DNA of 50,378 nucleotides, from the NCBI GenBank assembly GCA_038255255.1, contig JBBSLL010000025.1, positions 1 to 50,378 of the forward strand, in the 5' to 3' direction. The DNA is from JBBQNY01 sp038255255 (GTDB taxonomy: Bacteria > Pseudomonadota > Gammaproteobacteria > Xanthomonadales > Ahniellaceae). A program made the translations under genes and the position numbers. This document shows positions 1-8,450 of the stretch, piece by piece. Positions within the stretch are counted from its first letter, which is position 1, and each line of letters begins with the position of its first letter. The notes below the pieces were generated by a model. That model saw nothing but the letters and a program-made list of their open reading frames with translations, was not told the origin of the DNA and searched no databases.

Positions 1-1692
1 ATGGCCGCGGCCGCCGGTTTGTCGATCACCTTGATCCCGGTGCTGATGGGATACCTCATCCGCGGGCGCATCCGCGCGGAGGCGCAGAACCCGCTCAACC
101 GGCTGATGATCGCCGCGTACCGGCCGGCGCTCGATGCGGTGTTGCGATTCCCGCGATTGACGCTAGCGCTCGCAGGCGGCGTGCTCCTGCTCACCGCGGT
201 GCCGCTGACGCGCCTGGGCAGCGAGTTCATGCCGCCGCTCGATGAGGGAACGCTGCTGTACATGCCGACTGCGCTGCCGGGGCTCTCGGCCGGCAAGGCG
301 GCGCAACTGCTGCAGCTCACCGACCGCATGATCAAGACGGTGCCGGAAGTGAAGCACGTATTCGGCAAGGCCGGTCGCGCGGAGACCGCTACCGACCCCG
401 CGCCGCTGGAGATGTTCGAGACGACGGTGACCTTCAAGCCGCGCAGCGAATGGCGCGCGGGCATGACGCCCGAAAAACTGCGCGACGAACTCGATCGCGC
501 GGTCAGGGTTCCAGGCTTGACCAACCTCTGGGTCCCGCCCATCCGCAACCGCATCGACATGCTGGCCACAGGCATCAAGAGCCCGATCGGTATCAAGGTT
601 TCGGGGCCTGACACGAACGTGCTCGCGCGTCTCGGCGACGAGATCGAGCAGGTGGCCAAGACCGTACCCGGAGTCAGCTCTGCGCTCAGCGAGCGCATCG
701 CGGGAGGTCGCTATCTCGATGTCACCACGCGACCGGAAGCTGCCGCGCGTTACGGGCTGAGCCAAGCCGAAGTACAGCGCCTCATCGCCACGGTGGTGGG
801 CGGCGAACCCGTTGCCGAGACCATCGAGGGCCGCGAACGCTATCCGGTGGTGGTCCGCTACCCACGGGCGTTGCGCGATTCACCCGCGGCATTGGCGGAA
901 TTGCCGTTGATCGCGCCGGGCGGCGTGCAACTTACTCTGGGCCAGGTCGCAGACATCTCGTACACGACGGGACCGCCGATGCTGCGCAGCGACAATGCCC
1001 GGCTCACCAACTACGTCTACGTCGACGTGGCAGGACGCGATCTCGGCTCGGTGGTGGCGGGCCTGCAGCATGCCGTTGGCGAGAAGGTGCGATTGCCAGC
1101 CGGCTACGCGGTCGGCTGGTCAGGACAATACGAGTATCTCGAGCGCGCGAGCGAGCGGCTGCGCGTAGTGGTGCCCGCGACGCTCGTCATTATTTTTGGT
1201 CTCATCTACTTCGTGTTCCGAAGCGCATCGGAGGCGGCGATCATCATGCTCAGCCTGCCGTTCGCACTGGTCGGCGGCCTCTGGCTGATCTGGCTGCTCG
1301 GACACGACGTGTCGGTAGCGAGCCTGATCGGTTTCATCGCGCTGGCTGGCGTGGCTGCCGAGTTCGGCATCATCATGCTGCTGTACCTGCGCCACGCGTG
1401 GGAAGCGCAGCTGGCGTTGAATCCGCAGTCAGGCGAAATCGAACTCGATGCCGCGATCCGCGAAGGCGCGGTGCAACGAGTACGCCCCAAGGCCATGACC
1501 GTGGCGGTGATCCTGGCGGGCCTCATCCCGATCATGATTGGCGGCGGTGCGGGTGCCGAGGTCATGCAGCGCATCGCAGCGCCCATGGTCGGGGGAATGT
1601 TGAGCGCACCGGTGCTGTCGATGCTGGTCGTGCCCGCGGCGTATCGACTGCTGCAGCGGCGGCGGCTGCGCCAGCGCATATCAAGTAGATAA
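1..1692 (+). CDS. cusA: CusA-type heavy-metal RND efflux pump, C-terminal half (cut by window edge)
   Basis: This is the C-terminal ~563 residues of an inner-membrane RND pump that expels metal ions through a tripartite complex; full-length relatives have about 1,040 residues, so the N-terminal half lies outside the window. The visible part opens in a membrane helix (ITLIPVLMGYLIRGR), continues through the second periplasmic porter region (SEFMPPLDEGTLLYMPT, about residues 74-91) and ends in the last membrane helices with GGGAGAEVMQRIAAPMVGG and LLSMLVVPAAYRLLQ-like residues. That ending resembles CusA (copper/silver, HME4) more than CzcA. The ATG at base 1 is only the first codon in view, not a real start. 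The metal-binding TM4 motif is not visible, so substrate is inferred. The end of the gene is duplicated at 6502-6607. Confidence 0.9.
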   Translation: MAAAAGLSITLIPVLMGYLIRGRIRAEAQNPLNRLMIAAYRPALDAVLRFPRLTLALAGGVLLLTAVPLTRLGSEFMPPLDEGTLLYMPTALPGLSAGKAAQLLQLTDRMIKTVPEVKHVFGKAGRAETATDPAPLEMFETTVTFKPRSEWRAGMTPEKLRDELDRAVRVPGLTNLWVPPIRNRIDMLATGIKSPIGIKVSGPDTNVLARLGDEIEQVAKTVPGVSSALSERIAGGRYLDVTTRPEAAARYGLSQAEVQRLIATVVGGEPVAETIEGRERYPVVVRYPRALRDSPAALAELPLIAPGGVQLTLGQVADISYTTGPPMLRSDNARLTNYVYVDVAGRDLGSVVAGLQHAVGEKVRLPAGYAVGWSGQYEYLERASERLRVVVPATLVIIFGLIYFVFRSASEAAIIMLSLPFALVGGLWLIWLLGHDVSVASLIGFIALAGVAAEFGIIMLLYLRHAWEAQLALNPQSGEIELDAAIREGAVQRVRPKAMTVAVILAGLIPIMIGGGAGAEVMQRIAAPMVGGMLSAPVLSMLVVPAAYRLLQRRRLRQRISSR

Positions 1693-1716
1693 CATTGCGT
1701 TGGAAAAGTTGTATTT

Positions 1717-1740
1717 GGCGCGCGTTCAGACGTCTGCGCC
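1717..1740 (+). terminator. Possible weak terminator hairpin after cusA
   Basis: GGCGC at 1717-1721 pairs with GCGCC at 1736-1740, and the loop contains the palindrome CAGACGTCTG. There is no T-tract. It lies 25 bases after the cusA stop and before the type III PKS operon, so it could separate the two transcripts, but the stem is short. Confidence 0.25.
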
Positions 1741-1813
1741 AGCTTGGAAGGCGTCGACGATTTGAGTCGCTCTTGGGCGCACCGAGCGTGCTGATATGTC
1801 GACGAGGAGCTTC

Positions 1814-2872
1814 ATGTTCCTAGAAGGATTGGGTACCGCGCATCCGCCGCGGAGCTACACCAAACGTGATTGCTGGGAGGCGTTCCTGGCATCGGAGTGG
1901 TTCGGGAAACTCGACCGCCGCTCGCGCGCGATCGCGCAGACGGTGCTGACGCGCGACAACGGCATCGAGTCCCGTCATCTGGCGCTCGACACCCTCGCGG
2001 ACAGTTTCCGGATCGACCCCGACACGCTGCACGCGCGCTTCGCCACGCACGCGCCGGCACTCGCGACCGCCGCATCCGTGCGTGCACTCGCCGATGCCGG
2101 TGTCGACGCTGCCCGGATCGATGCGGTGATCGTCAGTACCTGCACCGGCTATCTCTGCCCGGGGCTGACCAGCTACGTCATCGAGGCGCTGGGCCTGAGA
2201 CCCGACGTGCAGGCCTTCGATCTCGTCGGGCAGGGATGCGGCGCGGCGCTGCCGAACTGGCGCATGGCCGAGGCGCTGCTCGGTGCAGGCGCGACCGGAC
2301 ACGTGCTCTCGGTGTGCGTCGAGGTCAGCAGCGCGGCCATGTATCTCGACAACGATCCCGGCGTGCTGATCAGCGCGTGCCTGTTCGGCGACGGCGCGGG
2401 TGCCGCGGTCCTGTCGTCACAGCCGCCGGCGCACCAGCGGCGAGTGGAATGGAAGAGCGCCACGTCGCTGACCAACCCTGCTGAGCGCGAGGCGCTGCGC
2501 TTCGAGCAGCGCGGCGGCATGTTGCGCAACGTGCTCACGCGCCCGGTGCCGCACCTCGCCGCTGAACACGCAGCGCAGGTGTTGCACTCGACCCTCGACC
2601 GCGCGGGACTGGGCGTGGCGGACATCGACGTGTGGATCTGGCACGCCGGCGGTCGCGACGTGTTGCAGGCGCTCAAGTTACGGCTCGACCTGCGCGAGGA
2701 AGACCTGCGATACAGCGCGGCGATGCTGCGCCAGTACGGCAACCTCAGCAGTGCCTTCGTGTACTTCGTGCTCGAGGCGGCACTGGCGGACCGCGCACCG
2801 GCAGGGCGCTGGTGGATGTCCGCGTTCGGTGCCGGCTTCAACTGCCACGGTGCGCTGCTGGAGGTCGCATGA
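1814..2872 (+). CDS. Type III polyketide synthase (chalcone/stilbene synthase family)
   Basis: A homodimeric cytoplasmic condensing enzyme of the thiolase fold that would extend an acyl starter with malonyl-CoA units and cyclise the product. The full catalytic triad is visible: Cys142 in GQGCGAALPNW, His277 in WIWHAGGRDVL and Asn310 in YGNLSSAFV. The usual PGG before the active site end is AGG here. Length (352 aa) is normal. I chose ATG 1814 because GAGGAG lies 4 bases upstream and the protein then begins MFLEGLGTAHPP, as family members do; ATG 1796 would add six residues and has no clear ribosome site. The stop overlaps the next start (ATGA). It is the first gene of a five-gene operon with its own ACP and ketosynthase. 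Product unknown; alkylpyrone- or resorcinol-like compounds are plausible. Confidence 0.9.
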   Translation: MFLEGLGTAHPPRSYTKRDCWEAFLASEWFGKLDRRSRAIAQTVLTRDNGIESRHLALDTLADSFRIDPDTLHARFATHAPALATAASVRALADAGVDAARIDAVIVSTCTGYLCPGLTSYVIEALGLRPDVQAFDLVGQGCGAALPNWRMAEALLGAGATGHVLSVCVEVSSAAMYLDNDPGVLISACLFGDGAGAAVLSSQPPAHQRRVEWKSATSLTNPAEREALRFEQRGGMLRNVLTRPVPHLAAEHAAQVLHSTLDRAGLGVADIDVWIWHAGGRDVLQALKLRLDLREEDLRYSAAMLRQYGNLSSAFVYFVLEAALADRAPAGRWWMSAFGAGFNCHGALLEVA

Positions 2873-3615
2873 GCGTGGCGTCATCCACCGCCCCATCGCG
2901 TGCCGGGATGCCGCGCCGCGTCGAGCCCGAATGGCTCGACGAGTTGCCTGCGGACGATCCACGCGCAGTCCGATCGCGTCGGGACCTGCGTCGCGTCAAT
3001 CGCCTGATGGGCAACGCCTCGATCCTGCTGCCCGAGATCGACCGCGTCATGGGCACCACGGCCAACCCGCATCTCGTGGAGCTCGGCGCGGGCGATGGCA
3101 GCCTGATGCTGCAGTTGGCGCGGCGTCGAAGCCAACGATGGGCCGGCACGCGCGTGACCCTGATCGACCGGCAGCCGGTCGTGGCTGCCGCGACACTCGA
3201 CGCGTTCCGCGACCTGGGAATGACTGCACAGGTCAAGGCCTGCGACGTTTTCGACTGGCTCGCGGATCCCCGCGCCGCACGCGTCGACCTCGTGATCGCG
3301 AACCTTTTCGTGCATCACTTCGACGGACAGGCCCTGAAGCAACTCCTGCACGCCATCGCGCGCAGCGCCCGCGCGTTCGTTTGCATGGAACCTCGGCGAT
3401 CGCGCCTGGCGCTGGCCGGTAGCCACCTGCTCGGCGCGGTCGGTTGCAATGCGACCACGCGACACGATGCCGTACTGAGCGTGCATGCCGGATTCCGCGA
3501 TCGCGAAATCACCGAAATCTGGCCGCAGCTCGCGGACTCGGGGCACGACTGGGCCGTGCGCGAAACTTCCGCGGGTCTCTTCGGGCACTTGTTCGTGGCG
3601 GTGCGGGCGCGATGA
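2869..3615 (+). CDS. Class I SAM-dependent methyltransferase of the PKS operon
   Basis: A 248-residue methyltransferase. The SAM-binding motif I is VELGAGDGSLML at about residues 70-81, followed by LIDRQP (acidic residue at the end of strand 2) and the core strand VDLVIANLFVHHF. An N-terminal segment rich in Arg/Asp (DELPADDPRAVRSRRDLRR) precedes the Rossmann fold. Start and stop both overlap the neighbouring genes by ATGA, so it is translationally coupled to the PKS upstream and the FAD enzyme downstream. It probably O- or C-methylates the polyketide; the position and substrate cannot be read from sequence. Confidence 0.8.
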   Translation: MSVASSTAPSRAGMPRRVEPEWLDELPADDPRAVRSRRDLRRVNRLMGNASILLPEIDRVMGTTANPHLVELGAGDGSLMLQLARRRSQRWAGTRVTLIDRQPVVAAATLDAFRDLGMTAQVKACDVFDWLADPRAARVDLVIANLFVHHFDGQALKQLLHAIARSARAFVCMEPRRSRLALAGSHLLGAVGCNATTRHDAVLSVHAGFRDREITEIWPQLADSGHDWAVRETSAGLFGHLFVAVRAR

Positions 3616-4850
3616 AACCACAGGAGTTCGACGCGCTGATCATCGGTGCCGGCGTGGCCGGCGCCACGGCCGCGATCCTGCTCGCGCGCGCGGGGTGGTC
3701 GGTGGCGCTGGTCGAGAAGCGCGCGTTTCCGCGCCGCAAGGTGTGCGGCGAATGCATTGCCGCCAGCAATCTGCCGCTGCTCGACGCCATGGGTGTCGGC
3801 GTCGCGATCGACGGGCGCGCCGGACCGCCGCTGCGTCGCGTGGGACTCTTCGCGGGCGAGCACCAGCTCATCGCCGAGCTGCCGCGTTACGCGCACGCGA
3901 CGCATGGCTGGGGTCGGGCGCTCGGCCGCGAGCATCTCGACACTTTGCTGCGCGATCGTGCTGCAGCGTTGGGTGTGAGTCTCTGGCAGCCTTGGACGGT
4001 GCGCGAATTGACGCGCGACGGACCGCGTCACATCGTCCACGTCACCGGATCCCAGCCGGGCGAGACGGCAGAGCTCAGCGCATCGGTCCTGCTCGACGCG
4101 CATGGATCGTGGGAAACCGGTCCGCAGCGCGCGGTCGATCGCGGCCACCCGCGGCATGCCACGTCGCGCAGCTCCGACCTGTTCGCATTCAAGGGCAATT
4201 TCTCCAACGCGGACCTCGCGCCCGAACTGCTGCCAGTGCTCGCATTTCCCGGGGGCTACGGCGGCATGGTGGTCGCGGAAGACGAACGGCTCACGCTGGC
4301 CTGCTGCATTCGCCGCGATACCCTTCAGGCACTCCGCGCGCGCATGCCGGGAGCCAGTGCCGCGGTGGCGGTCCAGGCACATCTCGAAGCCTCATGCCTC
4401 GGCGTGAAGCGGGCCTTGAGTGGCTCGATTCCGCAAGACGCGTGGCTGGGCGTCGGCCCGATCCGTCCGGGCATCCGCTCGCCCGCGCGTTCGGCGAGCG
4501 AGTTCGCGATCGGCAACGCGGCCGGCGAAGCGCATCCGATCCTCGGCGAAGGCATCAGCATGGCGATCCAGTCGGCGTGGCTGCTGTGCGGGCACCTCGT
4601 CGCGCAGCGCGCGGAGTTGCTCGCCGGCAGCCCGCGCGGGCGTACGGAGCGCGCGTATTCGGCGGCGTGGCGGCGAAGCTTCTCGTCGCGCATCCGGATG
4701 GCGGCGGTGTTGTCGCACCTGGCCATGCGGCCGGCGGCTGCGGGCGTCCTGATGCCGCTGTTGCGCCGCTGGCCCGCTATCCTCACCGCCAGTGCGCGCC
4801 TCGGCGGCAAGGTCAGATGCGTCGTCGACCCGGCAGCGATGGCAGGCTGA
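3612..4850 (+). CDS. FAD-dependent oxidoreductase (geranylgeranyl-reductase/halogenase-like)
   Basis: A 412-residue flavoprotein. The dinucleotide-binding fingerprint GAGVAG is at residues 12-17, followed by VEKRAFPRRKVCGECI, a segment typical of the geranylgeranyl reductase / tryptophan-halogenase-like flavoprotein group. The second FAD contact, EFAIGNAAGEAHPILGEGIS, has the Gly-Asn in place of the more common Gly-Asp. The ATG overlaps the methyltransferase stop. It probably oxidises, hydroxylates or reduces the polyketide or its starter. A halogenase role is not supported because the WxWxIP motif is not seen. A gap of 66 bases separates it from the ACP gene. Confidence 0.8.
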   Translation: MKPQEFDALIIGAGVAGATAAILLARAGWSVALVEKRAFPRRKVCGECIAASNLPLLDAMGVGVAIDGRAGPPLRRVGLFAGEHQLIAELPRYAHATHGWGRALGREHLDTLLRDRAAALGVSLWQPWTVRELTRDGPRHIVHVTGSQPGETAELSASVLLDAHGSWETGPQRAVDRGHPRHATSRSSDLFAFKGNFSNADLAPELLPVLAFPGGYGGMVVAEDERLTLACCIRRDTLQALRARMPGASAAVAVQAHLEASCLGVKRALSGSIPQDAWLGVGPIRPGIRSPARSASEFAIGNAAGEAHPILGEGISMAIQSAWLLCGHLVAQRAELLAGSPRGRTERAYSAAWRRSFSSRIRMAAVLSHLAMRPAAAGVLMPLLRRWPAILTASARLGGKVRCVVDPAAMAG

Positions 4851-4916
4851 CGATCACCGCGCGCCCGTTGCGACGGGCGAAGTCCTTCCAGAACAGTCCG
4901 GCAAACAGGTATCGAG

Positions 4917-5228
4917 ATGACGAGCTTCGAAGGATTGTGCGAGATCCTCGCCAGGGACTATCAGCAGGCGCCGGAGACCCTGACGCCGCAAACCCCGCTG
5001 GAGGAACTTGCCATCGATTCGCTCGGTGTCATCGAGCTGATCTTCGCGATCGAGGAGAAGTTCAACGTGACCGCGTCCGATGCCGACACCGGCACAGCGC
5101 AACAATTCAAGACCTTGCAGGACGTTTCCGACTACATCGACCGCCTGGTCGCGCAACGCGATGCGCCGGTGCCGCCTGCCGACGCGACGATGCCCATCGG
5201 CAGTGGAACTGCGCCGAACTCGCAATGA
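4917..5228 (+). CDS. Acyl carrier protein of the PKS operon
   Basis: A 103-residue carrier protein whose phosphopantetheine attachment serine is Ser35 in the motif IDSLGVIEL. Helix III/IV features (IFAIEEKFNV) match the ACP fold. A Pro/Ala-rich tail of about 20 residues follows the domain and is longer than in housekeeping AcpP. Its stop overlaps the start of the ketosynthase (ATGA), which argues for an ACP-ketosynthase pair that builds or delivers an acyl starter for the type III PKS. This partnership is inference from gene order. Confidence 0.85.
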   Translation: MTSFEGLCEILARDYQQAPETLTPQTPLEELAIDSLGVIELIFAIEEKFNVTASDADTGTAQQFKTLQDVSDYIDRLVAQRDAPVPPADATMPIGSGTAPNSQ

Positions 5229-6475
5229 GGCGCGTCGCGATCACGGGCGTGGGGATCGTGTCCCCTAGCGGCAACGAACCGCGCGCGTTCTTCCGCAATC
5301 TGGTGGCCGGACGATCGGCGGTGAGCCGCCTGCCCGAGTCGTTCTCGCCGCGCCTCAATGTCCGCGTCGCAGCGCAGGTCGAGTTCGATCCGGACCTGCA
5401 TTTCGCGCCGCCGAGGCAGCGCATGCTCGACCGCGTCAGCCAGTTCGCGCTGGTTGCCGCGGCGCAGGCAGTGGCCGACGCGAAACTCGACTTTAGCGAA
5501 GCGGAGCGTCGCGAGGCCGGGGTCTTCATTGGCACCGGGATGGGCGGCGCTGGTACGGTCGAAGAGGGCTATGCCACGCTGTACCGCGACAACTCCGACC
5601 GCGTGAAACCCTTCAGCGTGTTGCTCGCAATGAACAATGCGGCGGCTGCGTGGATCGGCATCGAGCATCGCCTTCGCGGTCCAAACCTGACGTATTCGAC
5701 TGCGTGCTCGTCGTCGTCGGTCGCGATCGGTGAAGCGTGGCGACGCATTCGTAGTGGCGACGCCGAAGTCATGCTCGCGGGCGGCGCCGAAGCGCCGCTG
5801 ACGATCGGCACGCTCAAGGCCTGGGATGCCTTGCGCACGCTCGCCATGGAGGATCCGGACGATCCCGGCGCCAGTTGCAAACCCTTTGCGGGGAATCGCA
5901 GCGGGCTGGTGCTCGGCGAGGGTGCCGCTGTGCTCGTGCTCGAGGAATGGGAGCGTGCGCGCCGCCGCGGCGCGCACATCCTCGGCGAGCTTGCCGGGTA
6001 CGGCCTGTGCACGGACATCGAACACCTCACGCGTCCGAGCGTCGCGGGCCAGGCCGAGTGCATGCGACTCGCGCTCGAATCCGCGCAGATGATTCCCGCG
6101 AAGATCGGCTACATCAACGCACACGGAACGGGCACGGCCGCCAACGACGCGGTCGAAACTGCGGCGATCCGCGCGGTGTTCGGAGCGCACGCCGATCACC
6201 TGCCGGTGAGTTCGACGAAATCCATGCACGGTCACCTGCTCGGCGCTGCCGGCGCGGTCGAGCTGGTCGCGACGCTGTGCTCTGTCGCCGCCGGAATCGC
6301 TCCGCCGACGATCAATCTGCACGTGCCCGATCCCGCGTGCGATCTCGACTACGTTCCGAATGCGGCGAGATCCGGATTGCGGATCGCCGCGGCAATGAGC
6401 AATTCGTTCGCGTTCGGCGGCACCAACGCGGCACTCATCGTGCGCGCGACCGATGACGCAGGCGCCGGTCGATGA
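5225..6475 (+). CDS. Beta-ketoacyl-ACP synthase (KAS II/FabF-like) of the PKS operon
   Basis: A 416-residue condensing enzyme with an intact Cys-His-His triad: Cys161 in STACSSSSVAIG, His300 in INAHGTGTAAND and His337 in KSMHGHLLGAAG. It is therefore expected to be catalytic rather than a chain-length-factor partner, which lacks the cysteine. The nearby conserved Lys332 and the C-terminal NSFAFGGTNA glycine loop are present. It overlaps the ACP gene by four bases. It is best seen as an accessory synthase that makes a beta-keto or extended acyl-ACP for the operon. Its stop is itself overlapped by a short chimeric reading frame (6472-6654). Confidence 0.9.
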   Translation: MRRVAITGVGIVSPSGNEPRAFFRNLVAGRSAVSRLPESFSPRLNVRVAAQVEFDPDLHFAPPRQRMLDRVSQFALVAAAQAVADAKLDFSEAERREAGVFIGTGMGGAGTVEEGYATLYRDNSDRVKPFSVLLAMNNAAAAWIGIEHRLRGPNLTYSTACSSSSVAIGEAWRRIRSGDAEVMLAGGAEAPLTIGTLKAWDALRTLAMEDPDDPGASCKPFAGNRSGLVLGEGAAVLVLEEWERARRRGAHILGELAGYGLCTDIEHLTRPSVAGQAECMRLALESAQMIPAKIGYINAHGTGTAANDAVETAAIRAVFGAHADHLPVSSTKSMHGHLLGAAGAVELVATLCSVAAGIAPPTINLHVPDPACDLDYVPNAARSGLRIAAAMSNSFAFGGTNAALIVRATDDAGAGR

Positions 6476-6654
6476 GGCCACTTCGGGCCGGACTCGAACA
6501 CCAGCGCATCGCCGCGCCGATGGTGGGCGGCATGCTCAGCGCGCCTCTGTTGTCGATGCTGGTCGTGCCCGCGGCGTATCGAATGCTGCAGCGGTGGCGG
6601 CTACGCCGAGCGCGCCCGGACTCCGTCGGCCGTCGTGGCTTCAGGGTCGTTTGA
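6472..6654 (+). pseudogene. Chimeric remnant: new start fused to the last ~35 codons of a cusA gene
   Basis: The 60-codon frame begins with an ATG that overlaps the ketosynthase stop, as the other operon genes do. Its first 11 residues (MRPLRAGLEHQ) are unlike CusA, but from RIAAPMVGGMLSAP onward it reproduces the CusA C-terminus, with about 14 mismatches in 105 bases to 1567-1671. It lacks everything a pump needs. I read it as the scar of a recombination that cut off the next operon gene or a second cusA copy and joined it to this tail. Whether it is translated is unknown. Confidence 0.6.
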
Positions 6655-6710
6655 GGCATCCATTCAGGAAGGCAGTTGAGCTGCTGCGGATACTGCGCCA
6701 TCCTTACACG

Positions 6711-7136
6711 GTGACTCTGCGCCGTCTCCGAGCTGCACTGTTGTTCCGGATCCGTCACCCGATTGGGCGACTGGCGGGCACGCTGTTGCTCGTCGCGCTT
6801 GTTCTCGCGGGAACGCCGATTACCACCTTGCACGCGCACGAACGTGGCGGCCACGACCACGACCACGCACATGACGCAGTCGCATCAGCGTTGACGCATG
6901 CCGACCAGGATCACGACGGCCCGGATCAGCAAGAAGGGGGTGCCGATCCCACAGCTGATCGATCGCTCGACGCAGTCCTTCACCTGCATGAAATCGGTAC
7001 GCTGGTTTCGACCTTGCCGACCATTTCGGCGCTGGCTCTGCCCGAGTTGATGCACGCTCCACTCGACGCGGGAGTTCCCGCGACGTCTCCGCCCACCGCG
7101 GTCCGCACTCCACCGCACCGACCTCCCATCGCCTGA
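6711..7136 (+). CDS. Small His-rich exported protein (CzcI/CopL-like) leading the czc operon
   Basis: There is no in-frame ATG; GTG 6711 gives a 141-residue protein with a basic N-terminus, a hydrophobic segment (LAGTLLLVALVLAG) and then a periplasmic histidine- and aspartate-rich stretch containing HAHERGGHDHDHAH. This matches the layout of the small metal-sensing or metal-buffering proteins (CzcI type) that precede czcCBA in many proteobacteria. The C-terminus is proline-rich. It lies about 60 bases upstream of the TolC-family gene on the same strand. The family call rests on composition and position, not on a strict motif, and the start is uncertain. Confidence 0.55.
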   Translation: MTLRRLRAALLFRIRHPIGRLAGTLLLVALVLAGTPITTLHAHERGGHDHDHAHDAVASALTHADQDHDGPDQQEGGADPTADRSLDAVLHLHEIGTLVSTLPTISALALPELMHAPLDAGVPATSPPTAVRTPPHRPPIA

Positions 7137-7199
7137 CGCCTCGCGGCTGCATCACGCAGTCGTTGTTTCCTGTGTCTGTCGATCTCCCGGAGGTTGTCC

Positions 7200-8450
7200 G
7201 TGAATTTGCGTCTTGTCATGACTCTGGCCTTGGCCGGAGCCTGTGGTGTTTGTCCGCAAGGACACGCCGCAGAACCCCTGCGTCTCGAAGAGGCGGTTGC
7301 CCGCAGCCTGGCGGCCAATCCACTGCTCGCCGCAGAAGCCGCGGAACTGCGCGCCGTCGAGGCTCGCTCCGCCCGCGAAGGTCTCTCCACCCCTTACGTG
7401 ATCGGCGCTGACCTCGAAAACGTGGCGGGCACCGGCTCGCTGAGCGGCACCCATTCGGCAGAGGCGACGCTGCGTCTCGGGCGCGTCATCGAGCTCGGCG
7501 GCAAGCGGGCGGCACGACTTGCACTCGGCGACGCCGAAGTGGCGCGCCAACGCAGTACCGCCGATGCGACCCGCATTGATATCGCGAGCCGCACGACCAC
7601 ACGTTTCATCGAGGTCCTCGCCGATCAGCAGCGCCTGGCCTTTGCGCGCGAGCGCGTGGAACTCGCCGACCGTAGTCGCCGGGATGTGGCGGCGTGGGTG
7701 AATGCCGCGCGCAATCCCGAATCCGACCTGCGCGCTGCCGAAATTGCGGTGACGGAAGCGGAGCTAGAGCGCGAGCATTCGGAGCACGAGCTGCTGAGCG
7801 CGCGTTCGACGCTGGCGGCGAGTTGGGGAGCGCTCGAGCCCGACTTTGCCGAAGTAGCGGGCGATCTGGACGAACTCCCAGCCGCAGCCCCGTTCGATGA
7901 ACTGGCGGCCCGCTTGCCGCAAACACCCGCGCAACGCGACGTGCGTCTCGAGGCAGCGACCATCGCAGCGCGGCGACGCGTGGCTGAGGCGAGCGCGAGA
8001 CCGGATGTCACCGTCAGCCTGGGCGTACGGCGACTTGAAGCGCTGGACGATCAGGCACTGGTGGCCTCGGTGTCCGTTCCACTGGGCAACCGGCCGCGCG
8101 CGGAGCTTGCGATTGCCGAGGTGGACGCGCAGTTGAGTGCGCTCGAGCTGCGTCGCGAAGCGCAGCGCTTTGAAAGTCACCAGGCATTGTTCGAGAAGTA
8201 CCAGGAACTCAGGCACGCGCGCACCGAATACGACTCTGTGCGAACGCGCATGTTGCCCAAGGCCGAACAGGCCTACGCTTTCACGCGCCGCGGCTTCGAG
8301 GCCGGACGCTTCTCGTTTGCCTCGCTCGCGCTGGCGCAGCGCACGCTGTTCGAACTGCGTGTGCGCAGCGTCGAAGCGGCCGCCCGCTATCACACCCGGC
8401 TCGTCGAAATCGATCGCCTCACCGCCGTCGCCACGGAAACCACGCCATGA
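7200..8450 (+). CDS. czcC: TolC-family outer-membrane efflux protein (CzcC-like)
   Basis: A 416-residue outer-membrane channel subunit of a metal RND pump. A signal peptide ends near GHAAEP, followed by the family's LRLEEAVARSLAANPLL opening and two long alpha-helical, Ala/Glu/Arg-rich repeats. GTG 7200 is chosen because GGAGG lies 7 bases upstream; TTG 7194 would sit on top of the ribosome site. Its stop overlaps the czcB start (ATGA). Together with CzcB and CzcA it forms the trans-envelope exporter. Confidence 0.88.
   Translation: MNLRLVMTLALAGACGVCPQGHAAEPLRLEEAVARSLAANPLLAAEAAELRAVEARSAREGLSTPYVIGADLENVAGTGSLSGTHSAEATLRLGRVIELGGKRAARLALGDAEVARQRSTADATRIDIASRTTTRFIEVLADQQRLAFARERVELADRSRRDVAAWVNAARNPESDLRAAEIAVTEAELEREHSEHELLSARSTLAASWGALEPDFAEVAGDLDELPAAAPFDELAARLPQTPAQRDVRLEAATIAARRRVAEASARPDVTVSLGVRRLEALDDQALVASVSVPLGNRPRAELAIAEVDAQLSALELRREAQRFESHQALFEKYQELRHARTEYDSVRTRMLPKAEQAYAFTRRGFEAGRFSFASLALAQRTLFELRVRSVEAAARYHTRLVEIDRLTAVATETTP

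Noticed and set aside
3612..4850. The operon flavoprotein as a halogenase
   Set aside because: Flavin halogenases have a WxWxIP motif and a catalytic Lys; neither is evident.
5132..6481. 449-codon minus-strand frame over the ketosynthase gene
   Set aside because: Antisense shadow; the plus strand encodes a complete KAS with all catalytic residues.
1567..6607. cusA copies as a target-site duplication of a transposon
   Set aside because: The copies are about 105 bp long with ~13% divergence, and no transposase or terminal inverted repeats border the operon. Recombination between paralogues fits better.
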